A DNA stretch of 64,000 bases from Erinaceus europaeus. Taxonomy: Eukaryota; Chordata; Mammalia; Eulipotyphla; Erinaceidae. Of this stretch, positions 10,809-21,949 are shown piece after piece. The notes beneath the pieces are model-generated. The model worked only from the letters and a program-made list of their open reading frames with translations. It had not been told where the DNA came from and did no database searches. Position 1 is the stretch's first letter, and every line of letters starts with the position of its first letter. The translations under genes and the position numbers were made by a program. The stretch is taken from the NCBI RefSeq assembly GCF_950295315.1, contig NC_080164.1:54407451-54471450 (forward strand), given 5' to 3'.

Positions 10809-11143
10809 GTTGGGAGTCGGGCTGTAGCGCAGCGGGTTAAGTGCACGTGGGCAAAGCGCAAAGACCGGTGTAAGGATACTGTTGGAGCCCCTGCTCCCCA
10901 CCTGCAGGGGAGTTGCTTCACAGGCTGTGAAGCAGATCTGCAGGTGTCTTTCTCTCCCCCTGTCTTCCCCTCCTCTCCATTTCTCTCTGTCCTATCCAAC
11001 GACAGCAACAACAATAATAATAACCACAACAATGATAAAACAACAAGGGCAACAAAAGGGGAAAAAATAGCATCCAGGAGCAGTGGATTCGTGGTGCAGG
11101 CACTGAGCCCCAGCAATAACCCTGGAAGCAAAAAAAAAAAAAT
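10809..11143 (+). mobile_element. SINE-2, long form
   Basis: Complete order: GGGAGTCGGGCTGTAGCGCA head (tRNA-like A box, GTTGGAGCCCC degenerate B box), CCCACCTGCAGGGGAG body, pyrimidine tract, CAACAA-rich stretch, then the extension with GCAGTGGATTCGTGGTGCAG and CCCCAGCAATAACCCTGG, and an A tail at 11,130-11,142. One of the frames here is long but is a by-product of the SINE. Confidence 0.93.
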
Positions 11144-11248
11144 TAAGTGTTGTCTGACCCAGATAAGAAGACTTCCTGAACTGGACTTGACCTGCATGCT
11201 ACCAATTTGTTACCTGTGTTAGTTAATCTTGGATAAAAAGATCCAAGG

Positions 11249-11466
11249 AGTTGGCCTGGGAGATGGTACAATAAATAAAATATTGGACTCTCAGGCACGA
11301 GATCCTGAGTTCAATTCTTGTGATCATGTGTGTCAGAGTGATACTCTGGGTCTCCCGCTTCTTATCTCCTCCTCTCTCTCTCTCTTATCAATTAATCAAC
11401 AGTCATAATGCTGCCATCTCTTGAGTATTCCCATGTGTATGCACAAAACACCTGTTAAAAAGCTAC
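11249..11466 (+). repeat. right arm of the ~220-bp inverted repeat
   Basis: Head TTGGCCTGGGAGATGGTACA, a B-box-like GAGTTCAATTC, a CT tract at 11,370-11,390, and the ~85-bp 3' part ending TGTTAAAAAGC. It pairs with 10,048-10,269 on the opposite strand. Confidence 0.85.
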
Positions 11467-11539
11467 TCAACCTTTTATCCTTCTAATTTACAGATTCCAG
11501 CCAGAGAACTTAGGTGTTAGAAGGAAAAATAAAACTTCT

Positions 11540-11808
11540 TCTGGGGCCAGGCTGTGGCACACCACATGTGAGGTTAAGCTCACATAGTTCTATGCACAAG
11601 GACCTGAGCAAGGACCAGGGTTTGAGGCCTGGAAGTAGGTCTACAGGTGTCTTTCTTTCTCTTTCCCTCTCTCTCTCCCCTCCCCCTGTCAATTTCTCTT
11701 TGTCCTATCGACTAAAAAGTAAATAAATTTTTTAAAAAATGGGGAAATGGTTGCCAGAAGCGGTGAATTCATAGTGCCAGCACAGAGCCCCAGCAACTAG
11801 AGAAAAAA
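11540..11808 (+). mobile_element. SINE-1, long form
   Basis: Head GGGGCCAGGCTGTGGCACAC, CTACAGGTGTCTTTC body, CT tract, AAGTAAATAAAT stretch and the 3' extension GCGGTGAATTCATAGTGCCA / GAGCCCCAGCAA, then an A-rich tail that runs into a microsatellite. Confidence 0.88.
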
Positions 11809-11878
11809 AAAGAAAGAAAGAAAAGAAAAGAGGAAGGAAGGAAGGAAGGAAGGAAGGAAGGAAGGAAGGAAGGAAAAA
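11809..11878. repeat. (GGAA)n microsatellite at a SINE tail
   Basis: AAAGAAAG units pass into about 12 GGAA/GAAG units. The start at the SINE A-tail suggests expansion from it. Confidence 0.95.
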
Positions 11879-12224
11879 ATTCTTTCCCATCAACCTCATT
11901 ATGCAAAGTGGTAGCTCTGCCTGCAGGCATGGACTCTGTATTCTGGGCAGAAAGAAGAGAAAAGGTGGGAGGGAGAAGGCATGTGTCTGCTGAATTCATC
12001 TCTCTTAATTAGGAAAACAGCAGTCTTTCTGGAAACCCCTTTCAGTAGCCTCTCTTTTAGGTTTCACTGAACCTCAGCAAGGCTACATAATTGCTGCTGG
12101 TAGCAAGAAGGTAAGCATGTTTAACTGAATGTATTGCCACCCTGAACAAAATTAGTTATTTTATATGGAAAATGGAGAGAATATATATTAGATGATATAT
12201 AAAGTAGAAATATATCCCACACAT
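11879..12224. other. no recognised feature
   Basis: Unique-looking sequence; no gene or repeat supported. Confidence 0.4.
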
Positions 12225-12566
12225 ATTGATAAACAGTGTTATGTGATGAATGTCTGTGTTTCTCCTTCCTCCAAGTTCATATGTTGTAATAGTATTTAAA
12301 GATTGGCCTTTGGAAGGTTATATGGTTCATATGAATTCATAAGGGTGGGGGTCCTCCATTGAGATAGTGACCTTATAAAAGACCTTACTCTCTATGATCA
12401 CTCACCAAGGAAATCATGTGAACACAAAGTGAGAGGCAGCTGTCCACAAGGAAGGAAGCCAGCTCACCTTGAACTGCCCAGACTCTGGAGCTATGAGAAA
12501 TGTATGTCTGTTATTAAGCAGCCAGTTTATTTTGTTATGGCATCCCTGGTGAATATGGCAATCACT
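12225..12566 (+). mobile_element. ERVL-MaLR-type solitary LTR
   Basis: Shows the ordered blocks of this LTR group: CTTCCTCCAAGTTCATATGT at the 5' side, GACCTTATAAAAGACC in the middle, GAGCTATGAGAAATGTATGT and CAGTTTATTTTGTTATGGCA at the 3' side. No internal retroviral sequence is present. Subfamily not determined. Confidence 0.65.
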
Positions 12567-12639
12567 AAAATATAAACAGGAAAACAATCACATATTACCA
12601 AATACAGTGGAGACATTAAGAAAATAGAAACAGACTATT

Positions 12640-13887
12640 ACATGGGGAAAGCAGAGTCTCTTCAACAAATGGTGTTGGAAACAATGGGTTGAAACATGCA
12701 GAAGAATGAAACTGAATCACTGTATTTCACCAAATACAAAAGTAAATTCCAAGTGGATCAAGGACTTGGATGTTAGACCAGAAACTATCAGATACTTAGA
12801 GGAAAATATTGGCAGAACTTTTTTCCGCATAAATTTTAAAGACATTTTCAATGAAACGAATCCAATTACAAGGAAGACTAAGGCAAGTATAAACCTATGG
12901 GACTACATCAAATTAAAAAGCTTCTTCACAGCAAAAGAAACCACTACCCAAATCAAGAGACTCCTCACAGAATGGGAGAAGATCTTTACATGCCATACAT
13001 CAGATAAGAGTTTAATAACCAACATATATAAAGAGCTTGCCAGACTCAACAACAAGACAACAAATAACCCCATCCAAAAATGGGGGGAGGACTTGGACAG
13101 AATATTCACCACAGAAGAGATCCAAAAGGCTGAGAAGCACATGAAAAAATGCTCCAAGTCTCTGATTGTCAGAGAAATGCAAATCAAGACAACAATGAGA
13201 TATCACTTCACTCCTGTGAGAATGTCATACATCAGAAAAGGTAACAGCAGCAAATGCTGGAGAGGGTGTGGGGTCAAAGGAACCCTCCTGCACTGCTGGT
13301 GGGAATGTAAATTGGTCCAACCTCTGTGGAGAACAGTCTGGAGAACTCTCAGAAGGCTAGAAATGGACCTACCCTATGACCCTGCAATTCCCCTCCTGGG
13401 GATATATCCTAAGGAACCCAACACATCCATCCAAAAAGATCTGTGTACACATATGTTCTTGGAAGCACAATTTGTAATAGCCAAAACCTGGAAGCAACCC
13501 AGGTGTCCAACAACAGATGAGTGGCTGAGCAAGTTGTGGTATATATACACAATGGAATACTACTCAGCTGTAAAAAATGGTGACTTCACCGTTTTCAGCC
13601 GATCTTGGATGGACCTTGAAAAAATCATGTTGAGTGAAATAAGTCAGAAACAGAAGGATGAATACGGGATGATCTCACTCTCAGGCCGAAGTTGAAAAAC
13701 AAGATTAGAAAAGAAAACAAAAGTCGAACCTGAAATGGAATTGGAGTATTACAGCAAAGTAAAAGACTCTGGGGTGGGTGGGTGGGTGGGGAGAATACAG
13801 GTCCATGAAAAATGATGAATTAAATAGTGGGGGTTGTATTGTTAAATGGGAATCTGGGGAATGTTATGCATGTAAAAAAAAAAAAAA
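12640..13887 (+). mobile_element. 5'-truncated LINE-1 with open ORF2 C-terminus, 3' UTR and A tail
   Basis: The element starts within ORF2, keeps the C-terminal quarter, has a ~180-bp 3' UTR containing a (GGGT)n run at 13,771-13,790, and ends in 14 A residues at 13,874-13,887. The 3' UTR motif GGGAATGTTATGCATGTA is shared with an older copy at 43,125-43,295. Typical target-primed 5' truncation. Confidence 0.93.
12646..13695 (+). pseudogene. LINE-1 ORF2p C-terminal region (open frame, truncated)
   Basis: About 350 codons are open without a stop. The translation carries the LINE-1 ORF2p C-terminal hallmarks in order: [57 protein letters not shown], the Cys-rich knuckle [16 protein letters not shown] (CX3CX7HX4C), [26 protein letters not shown], and [12 protein letters not shown], ending [13 protein letters not shown]. 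The endonuclease and reverse transcriptase domains are absent, so it cannot act in cis. In intact elements this region binds RNA and supports target-primed reverse transcription. The open frame suggests a fairly young insertion, but it is not a functional gene. Confidence 0.92.
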
Positions 13888-13938
13888 GTAGAAACGCAAA
13901 GCAGAAATTGACTGAGTTTGGAGTATGGCACCAAAGTA
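13888..13938 (+). mobile_element. LINE-1 3' UTR scrap
   Basis: AGAAATTGACTGAGTTTGG and GGCACCAAAGTAAG match the LINE-1 3' UTR seen at 41,855-41,925. It is cut off where R1 begins. Confidence 0.5.
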
Positions 13939-14425
13939 AGAAAGCAGAAGTACACTAGAGTTTGCAGTGAGTACCTCCCTAATACTTCCTCTCCACTTTT
14001 CCAAGTTTTGGGTCCAGGATTGCTCAACAATTTGTTTGGCTTTGTATGTTAACTCTCTTTTCAGTCACCAGGTTCCAGGTGTCATCAGGATGCCGGCCAG
14101 ACTTCCCTGGATTGAAGACCCCACCAATGTGTCCTGGAGCTCAGCTTCCCCAGAGACACACCCTACTAAGGAAAGAGAGAGGCAGACTGGGAGTATGGAC
14201 CGACCAGTCAACGCCCATGTTCAGCGGGGAAGCAATTACAGAAGCCAGACCTTCCACCTTCTGCAACCCTCAATGACCCTGGGTCCATGCTCCCAGAGGG
14301 ATAGAGAATAGGAAAGCTATCAGGGGAGGGGATGGGATATGGAGATTGGGTGGTGGGAATTGTGTGGAGTTGTACCCCTCCTACCCTATGGTTTTGTTAA
14401 TTAATCCTTTCTTAAATAAAAAAAA
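13939..14425 (+). mobile_element. R1 copy, internally deleted subfamily A
   Basis: Begins AAAGCAGAAGTACACTAGAG, passes directly to CCTCCCTAATACTTCCTCTC and ends GATTGGGTGGTGGGAATTGT ... CTTAAATAAA plus A-rich tail. Same subfamily as 55,782-56,894 and 61,433-62,168, which lack the ~700-bp middle part of other R1 copies. Contains most of the subfamily's 145-codon frame but with a stop at 14,309-14,311. Confidence 0.88.
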
Positions 14426-14574
14426 TTAAAAAAAAGAATAAACGTGCTTTCTGCCTACAAAAAAAAAAAAGAAAATAAAAACAGAAAAATCTATGATAAG
14501 CTTTGACTGTATGACCCTATGAAAGTTTATCCAACACTTTAAGCCTTATATAACCAGAGTAGGTATGAGAAACA

Positions 14575-14662
14575 CTAGTGATGCCTATCTCACAAAATGA
14601 TTGCAAAGATCTTATTGATTGCCTCAGTCCACTGCCTGGAACAGAGTTTGAGTCAATAGTAG
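14575..14662 (+). mobile_element. MIR-like fragment
   Basis: ACTGCCTGGAACAGAGTTTG and GAGTCAATAGTAG resemble the MIR 3' part. Weak. Confidence 0.35.
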
Positions 14663-14815
14663 TGGTTATGACTGTGGAAACTAGAAGAGCATCAGACTTG
14701 AATATCTGAAGTTCCTAGTTTGATCCCCAATGCTACATATATCAGATAAGTACTCTGCTTTATCTGTCTATCTGTCTATCTATCTATCTATCTATCTATC
14801 TGCCTCATGTGAAGC
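14663..14815 (+). mobile_element. SINE-4 with (TATC)n
   Basis: GACTTGAATATCTGAAG and GTTTGATCCCC resemble a SINE-4 head with B box; the 3' part is a (TATC)n run at 14,758-14,801. Confidence 0.55.
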
Positions 14816-14987
14816 TTTCTCTCACATATACATATACATATATGTATACGTATAATAGTTGTTATATGGATTTACTCCAGCTTATACAGATTTCAGGAGC
14901 TATGCCTACTCTTCTTAGATAAATTCAAATTTAACTTTCTGTGCCACTCTAGTCTGACTCAGTTAATATTTATGAAAAGCCCACATT

Positions 14988-15296
14988 GTAGAGCCGGCAA
15001 TGGCACACCTGGTTAAGCACACAGAGCACCATGTGCAAGCACCCAGGTTTGAGCTCCCATTCCCCACCTGCAGGGAGTGTGCTTCATGAGCAATGAAGCA
15101 GGTCTGCAAGTATTTGTCTCTCTCCCTCTCTATCTTCCCTCACTTCTCTCTCATTTTATCTCTGTCCTGTCAAGTAAAATAGTAAGAAGAAAAAACGGGG
15201 GAGGGGGATGGACACAGGGAGTGGATTGGAGTATTTGTAGTGCCAGCACTGAGCCCCAATGATAACCATGGTGGCAATAAAAATAAATAAATATAA
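14988..15296 (+). mobile_element. SINE-1, long form
   Basis: Head GGCAATGGCACACCTGGTTA, B-box-like GGTTTGAGCTCC, CCCCACCTGCAGGGAG body, CT tract, extension with AGTGGATTGGAGTATTTGTA / GAGCCCCAATGATAACC, AATAAATAAA end. Confidence 0.88.
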
Positions 15297-15954
15297 AGCC
15301 CACAGTGTGCCTGAATTGTGAATGTTCTGGTAGACCAGGCATGGCTTCCACCTTGGTGAATGAAGCAGAGACATAGAGCTGCCAGCTCACTCTCTAGTTA
15401 TCCTTGGTAACAAATGGCTTTGATTTTGTTTAGGATACATCAGCTAAAGGATGTCACTGTTCAGCTTCCCTTTGCATCTAGAAGTGCTCATGTAACCTAT
15501 GGTCAATGAGATTAAAAAAAGAAATGAAGAAGACATCTACAGAAAGTTAATCCAATTTTTTAAAACTTTTTCTTTAACATTTCCCTCCCTGTCCCAAGAA
15601 TGTAGCTGTGGTGGCTGAGTTACAATAGTCAATTCTGAGGTTGACAGAGGAGAAAGAGAGAAGGATGTGGGGACATGACAAGCCACTACCCTATCCCTGG
15701 ACTGTTTTCTTCCATGTCTTTTATATTAGAGAATAAAACCCTTAGACAAAAAATTATATATGTCAAATAAAGGGCAAAAATGCAAAAATAATAATAAGTA
15801 AGTAAATAAAAAATAAAGGATAAATGCAAAAAACTCGAGGTTAGCGTAGACCCCACTAAAAAACCTAGATCTATTTCCTCCCTAATTCAAGGCCAGATTC
15901 TATAAGTCTAATAGCAGCTTTATAAAAAATTGACATTCATGGACTTAAAAATTG
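15297..15954. other. no recognised feature
   Basis: No gene or repeat recognised; A/T-rich (AATA)-like stretch at 15,775-15,830. Confidence 0.4.
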
Positions 15955-16560
15955 AGAGAAAGTCTAAGCTTGTCAAAGAAGGGACTACAAAAGCTGGAAA
16001 AGAGACTAGCTCATTTAACATTGTCATTTTAGCCAATACCAGGGCACATCATCACCTGGGGTCTTTCTAGTCAGGGAATTCTTGGATTCTCCCATAGGTT
16101 CTATGGACCTAGACCTCTGACAGATCTCCCTCTCTACCATCACTGGTCACTTCCACCAGGAATGTCATCATCAGCCCTTTTGCAGGCCTCTCTAGGACCA
16201 TGCCCTCACTATAAACTAGCTAAGGTAAGGACTGCCCTACTCTCCAAAGGGAGGCTGGGTTGGCCTACTCTGCCAGTTTCAATGAAGACTGGTCCTACGT
16301 GTGCAGCCTAGAATGTTCCCAGCTGTAACCATGGATGTGAGTTCAGACTGACAGAGACTCAAAGGTTACACAGGCTCCTGTGCTAAATATGCATATACAC
16401 GAGCCCCAGGTAAGATAGATATGGTAAATAGTTATGGTAGTTTCCACCAGAAAGGGATGTAAACACAGAACTCTGGTGGTAGGAATGGTGTGGAATTATA
16501 CCACTATTTCTTATAATCTTCTAAATCACTAATTTAAAAAATAAAGAGCAAATAAAGCCT
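15955..16560 (+). mobile_element. R1 copy, old divergent
   Basis: Contains the R1 blocks ACTACAAAAGCTGGAAA, CTAGTCAGGGAATTC, CCAAAGGGAGGCTGGGTTGG, CTCAAAGGTTACACAGGCTC and the terminal CTCTGGTGGTAGGAATGGTG with an AATAAA-type end. Much of the middle to 3' part is missing, so it is internally deleted or diverged. Confidence 0.75.
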
Positions 16561-17290
16561 TAAATATTTAAGCTACAGTTATGAGGGCTGGTCATGAATC
16601 CAAATCCTAATTAATATAGAGATTTTCATAAAGATTCACACTGCTCTTTTGATCCCCTCCTTGACATCTCTGCTTATTTACTATGGGATTCCTGCCTCAC
16701 TGTGCAGGTTGACACACTATTTCCCCACATCTTGTCGCATAAGCTACTCTCTTAACTATGTCAGCAACACACTCATAGATTGTTCCTAGTTCAATTTGAA
16801 ACCCCCTAACTACACTCATGGATGCTACTCAACTCTTACTTTAGCTCTTGAGACTGTTCTACCCAGATCTGGGGAGAAAAAGGGATCTTAAGGATAGAAT
16901 TAATGGACATCTTGTGCCATGTGTAATTTTCCAATGTCCATGGCAGTTTCCCCTATATTCTTAGATATCACATAGGTCACAGCCAATCTCAAGAAGTTCA
17001 AAGATAATAAGAATGAGACATACTATATTTTCTGGCCAAATAGAATTAAAACTAGATTAAAATACAAAGAAACAACCAAAACAAATAAAAATAAACCAGA
17101 TACTTGAAAATCTAAATATCCTGACTAAATCAATAGTTGGTTTGGAATGAGACTAGAAAGCATAGAGTTTATTTATAAAATGATGATGCTTAAAACATGC
17201 CACTGCAATCTCTATGAAATGTATTCAATGCAGTACTTTCAGGAAATTTTATAATTTAATTTTTTTTCTTTCTGTTGTTGGAAAAAGAAA
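16561..17290. other. no recognised feature
   Basis: AT-rich sequence with no gene or repeat I can name. Confidence 0.4.
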
Positions 17291-17299
17291 ACACTTTTA

Positions 17300-18780
17300 A
17301 TTTTTTTTTATTTTTTTATATTTTTATATTACAGAATTACATGTCAACAGGGGTTTGAATCCACATCATTCCTACCACCAGAGTTCTGAATCTTCACTCA
17401 ACCCACTGCAATCCACTACAGTTCCCCTAAAGTTTTAGACATGGGCCAACCATCTTCTCTACAACTATCTGTCCACGTTTATACATATTTGCCCCTTTTT
17501 TTTCCGGATTAAATCCTCTTTCCCTCTAAACCACTCATGACATCATAACTACCTCCATATGTCCCTCTCCTTTTCCTTCTCTTTCTCTGGGTGCTGATGG
17601 AACTGAAGTGCAGAGTCCTCTTATCTTCATCCTATCACTTTTCCCCCGCTGGGAGTATGGATCAAGGTTGTTTATGGGGAGCAGAAGGTAGGAGTTCTGG
17701 CTTCAGTAGTTGCTTCTCCACTGAGCATGGGTGTTGACAGGTCAATCCATATCCCCAGCCTGTTTCTATCTTTCCCTAGTGGACAAGAGCACTAGAGATG
17801 CGAGGGTCCAGGACACATTGGTGAGGTCGTCTGCCCAGAAAAGTCAGGGTGGAGTCATGGTAGCATCTGCAGCCTGGTGTCTGGAAGGTGGCATGACCTA
17901 TGTTGAGACAAGATGGTTAATGAACAGGAACCATAAAGTAGGAATAGAGCAGATGAGATTAGGGATTTTAAGGTAGAAGAAAGCTAGGGAACCCATTTTA
18001 GGCATGTTCCTAGGGGCATACAACTATAGTAGTTTTGCTTGAGTTTGGTAACTAGCCTGAGGTTGGATGGGAATATTGTCTGAGAGAATGGTGTCAGAGT
18101 TGAGAAAAGGGCTTTCAGAAAGTTGGATTAGGGAAGGGAGTAGATCCCATTCTTAAAAAAAAAATTGTGGCTAAAATTAGCTATTTATCTCCATCCACCT
18201 GCTCCAAGGTCTATCTGTAAATGCATATTTATATTTAGTGCCAGAGCCTGTGTAACCTCTAAGTTCAATTAGTCTGAGCTTATAGCTTATGGTCACATCT
18301 GAGGAACATTGCAGGCTGCACTCATTTCAGGACCAGTCTTTTTCAAGTGACAGGGCAGGATACCCCCAGCCTCCCTTCAGAAACTGGGGCTATCCCTACT
18401 GTCATTGCTTTATGATAGAGCCAAGGTCCTGAGAGGGCCCACAGGATGTTGTTCCTTATGGAAGTGACCAGTGGTAGTGGAGAGGGGGACCCTTTAGAGG
18501 TCAAGGCCCATCGTATGTGTATGGGAATTTAAGGATTCCCTAACTAGGACCCCAGATGATCAGATGGTGTGATGTTGACCAAACTGACCATTATTAAGTG
18601 GGCCAGTCTCTTGCCCTTATCCAACTTTTGTAGTCCTTTCTCTATCTGATAATCTTAGATTTTCTCTCAGCTCTTTAGGCACTGAGTATCATTTGTTGAG
18701 TCCAACCATAGTTAGGATTTGGGGATCTGTCTTCTTTGGGCCTTTCTCCTAGGCTGTTCTGCTAATTTGGTCTAAATCCA
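17300..18780 (-). mobile_element. R1 copy, old and nearly full in length
   Basis: Reverse-strand copy, T-rich at its left end (17,295-17,325). It has CTACCACCAGAGTTCTGAAT, then CAGGACACATTGGTGAGGTC, then ACCAGTCTTTTTCAAGTGAC and CCTAACTAGGACCCCAGATG in the expected reverse order, about 1.5 kb in all. More diverged than the copies at 29-57 kb. Confidence 0.82.
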
Positions 18781-18917
18781 ATCAATTACATAAAAAAGCA
18801 AATGCTTTGGAAATAACTCAGCTGAAGATACTAGAAAGGAAATTACATAAAGAGATTAAGGAGGAATAATAATCATGATGATAAAAGCAAGGGATGATTT
18901 GAAAATAAAAAATAAAT

Positions 18918-19118
18918 TCTTTTTAAACATTTATTTATTTTATTTCATAGGACAAAGAGAAGTCGAGAGGGAGGAGAGATAGAGGAGAGAGACAGAGAGA
19001 ACCCTAAAGCACTGCTTGTGAAACTTCACCCCTACAGCTGAGGATTTGAGGCTTTTACCCAGGTCCTTGTGCATGGTAACTTGTATATTCAACCATGTGC
19101 ACCACCACCTAGCCCCAA
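18918..19118 (-). mobile_element. SINE-1
   Basis: Reverse strand: GGGGCTAGGTGGTGGTGCAC head at 19,099-19,118, then the CAGTGCTTTAGGGTTC-type body and A-rich tail at the left. Confidence 0.85.
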
Positions 19119-19130
19119 TAAAAAATAATT

Positions 19131-19425
19131 CCAGGAGTCGGGCTGTAGAGCAGAGGGTTAAGTGCAGGTGGCACAAAGCACAAGGACCGGCATGAGGATC
19201 CTGGTTCGAGCCCCAGCTCCCCACCTGCAGGGGAGTCGCTTCACAGGTGGTGAAGCAGGTCTGCAGGTGTCTTTCTCTCCCCCTCTCTGTCTTCCCCTCC
19301 TCTCTCCATTTCTCTCTGTCCTATCCAACAACAATAACAACAATAATAACTACAACAATAAAAAAAACAACAAGGGCAACAAAGGGAATAAATAAATAAA
19401 ATAAATATTTAAAAAATAATAATAA
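19131..19425 (+). mobile_element. SINE-2, short form
   Basis: Head GGAGTCGGGCTGTAGAGCAG, B box GGTTCGAGCCCC, CAACAA-rich 3' part ending in AATAAATAAA repeats without the long-form extension. Confidence 0.93.
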
Positions 19426-19631
19426 TTCCAAGTAATTCAGTAAATAGAAGCTAATTATTTGAAAAATAAATCCATAAGTTAACAAAAATATAATTTAGAA
19501 AGGAGATACCACCAACATATAAAAGATATTAAATGGGAAAACAAAACACAAATTAAATTCTAATAACATGAGAATATGAATGAAAAGAACAAGTCTTTTT
19601 GTTTGTTTGTTTGTTTAATACAGTATGAAAA

Positions 19632-19730
19632 GTCAAAGATGGAACCAGGAGATAGCTCACCTTTACTATGTAAAAGAACTTAAGTTCGTGTCCCACATTG
19701 GAGACCATAAATTTCATCTGTTTAGTCTTA
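19632..19730 (+). mobile_element. SINE-4 fragment
   Basis: GGAGATAGCTCACCTTTACT head; 3' part lost at the boundary with R1. Confidence 0.5.
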
Positions 19731-20135
19731 CCTTTAGATTCCTTATTATTAAACAATTTGTTCTGCTTTATATCTTAATGCTTTTTCAGCCACCAAGTTC
19801 CAGATGCCACCATGATGCCAACTTAACTACTGGACAAATGACCTCACCACTATACCCTGGAACCCCACCTCTCCAGATCCCTGCCCAACTAGGAAAGGAA
19901 AGAGATAGGCTGGGAGTATAATCAACCTGTCAATCCCTATGTTCAATGGAGAAGCAATTACAGAAGCCAGACCTTCCACCTTCTGCACACCATATTGATC
20001 CTGGGTCCATACTCCCAGAGGGATAAAGAATAGGAAAGTTTCCAATGGAGGGGATGAGATATGGAACTCTGGTGGTGGGAACTGTACCCTTCTTATCCTA
20101 TGGTCTTGTCAATCATTATTAAATCAATCAATTAA
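19731..20135 (+). mobile_element. R1 copy, 5' truncated
   Basis: Starts at the block equivalent to GTTCATGATTAGTCAACAAT and runs through GAAGCAATTACAGAAGCCAG and CTCTGGTGGTGGGAACTGTA to an A/T-rich end without a clean tail. Confidence 0.85.
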
Positions 20136-21344
20136 GAAACTGGTTTTGCATAGCTTGTTCTAAGATGTAAAATACTGCTTAATCCTAAAATGTACAAACA
20201 AAATATACCCTAGGTCATCCATTCCAAAGAGGTAATAAATTCACACATTCCATTGAATCAATTTGCATTTTTATGGGGGTTAAAAGTTTTTTAAAAAATA
20301 TAGAAAATTCAGATATGTCTAAGTATATGTACACGTATCTGTGGAATTAAAATTTTATGCAGGAAAAATTTTAAAATATGTGAATAAGCTCTCCTTGGGA
20401 AACAATGAGAAAAAAGGTTAAGCACTGCTCTAGGGAATCTTGACTATAAATATGTTAGCCACCAATCTCATATTGATTGATGGGTTTGACACAAAAGCAG
20501 TTGTTAATAATAGTAAGTATTATTAATACCACCCACAGTCCTGAGTTAAATAATGAAAAATACAATGATTTCAAGACCTGTTGATTAAATTCAATAGCTA
20601 CATCTTACTATTAAAAAAATAGAAATAATTACAATAGCAAGTGTAGAGCTACTTAAAACAGATTAGGCTTTATCTTTGATACAAAGCAGTTGCATTGTTA
20701 TTTTAAAAGTAAAAAGTAACAAAATAACTGGAAGCCTAGTCAGTTCTACCTTCATCTCAGCCATTTTAATTACTGAGCAGCCTCTTATGGCTAGGAAAAA
20801 GCTTCAATCCACTGCAAATAGGTTTGCATTTATTGCTCTACTCTTTGTGTAAAGTAGCTAGCTGGAGGTCAGTGCCAACTTCTATACTAGGAATATTTTC
20901 TTCCTGAATCACAGCACCTGCCATATCCTGCCATATCCATCTTGTTGGGTCCTTCCTGAATCCTTGGAAAGTCTGACTTCTCTTGATATTTTCATGCCAG
21001 TCTCATTGCTCTGGACTCTTGTTTCCAGGTTTACTTGACTTGGAACATCAGTTTGATCCTTGGAATCACATACTTCCCACTATCCCTGACAGATGTCACC
21101 CTACCAAAACTTGGGTATACCATCATCCTTTGTTCCCATTTGTTAAAGTTTTTTTTTTTTTGCTTCCTCTGGTGGGGGGGGGGCGGGGAGGACATTGTTA
21201 CTTTTGAGAACTATTCATTCTGGCTCATTCCTTTGCACTTCTATTTATTTGTGCATACGTCCATAGTTGGCAATATGACAACATCCTCTGGGAACTTGTA
21301 TCAGTCATGAACCTTGTAAACAGAAACTAACTGGGGTTAGTTTA
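20136..21344. other. no gene recognised; G-rich tract
   Basis: Mostly unique-looking sequence. A run of G residues broken by one C (21,173-21,190) could form a quadruplex. Around 20,380-20,440 a trace of a MER5/hAT-like end is possible but too weak to call. Confidence 0.4.
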
Positions 21345-21786
21345 CACAGGGTTTTAGTTTGCTAGGGCTGCCATGTGAATATTCCACAAACTGTTTTAAA
21401 CAACTTATTGTTTCACCGTTCTGGAGGCTAGGAACTGGAAATCAAGGTATTGACAGATATGTTTCCTTTTGAAGGCTTAAGAAAGAATCCATTCCACTCT
21501 CATCCATTCTCTGCTAATAGTATTTTACATAACTGGCATGTAGGTTTTTGCCTTCATTTTCACATGGCATGTTCCTTGTGTCCATTTCCAATGATAACCA
21601 AATTTCCCCTTTTGGTAAAGACAACAGTCTTACTGGATTAGAAGACCACCCTATTGCAGTATAACCTCATCTAAACTAATAAACTCTATAATAACCCTGT
21701 TTTCAAATAAAGTCACATTCTTAGGTACTGGGGGTTAGGATTTCAACATATGAATTCCTAGAGAACATAATTCAACCCATAGCAGG
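21345..21786 (-). mobile_element. ERVL-MaLR-type solitary LTR
   Basis: Plus-strand blocks GTTTGCTAGGGCTGCCATGT, TTCACCGTTCTGGAGGCTAG, CAAATAAAGTCACATTCTTA and GGGGGTTAGGATTTCAACAT are those of this LTR group in reverse orientation. No internal sequence. Confidence 0.7.
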
Positions 21787-21949
21787 TATCTTACTATTGG
21801 TTAGTTTACAGGATCAGCAGTAAGCCTAGGTTATCACACTGGCATAGCTAACACTCAAAGAAAATACTACTTCAGGTACAGTGAGTCTAGGATTTAAGGG
21901 CTCACCATTGTGGCACATCTGGCATAAACACTGTGGACCCATTATGTCA

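Noticed and set aside
10793..11197. 134-codon reverse frame
   Set aside because: Falls entirely over a SINE-2 long-form copy; the apparent hydrophobic segment is repeat-derived.
14046..14276. 76-codon frame overlapping the R1 frame
   Set aside because: Alternate-frame shadow within a repeat; no conservation signal.
15767..16555. CAAATAAAG repeat as a target duplication for the 15,955 R1 copy
   Set aside because: Nine A-rich bases recur by chance here and the left one does not adjoin the element.
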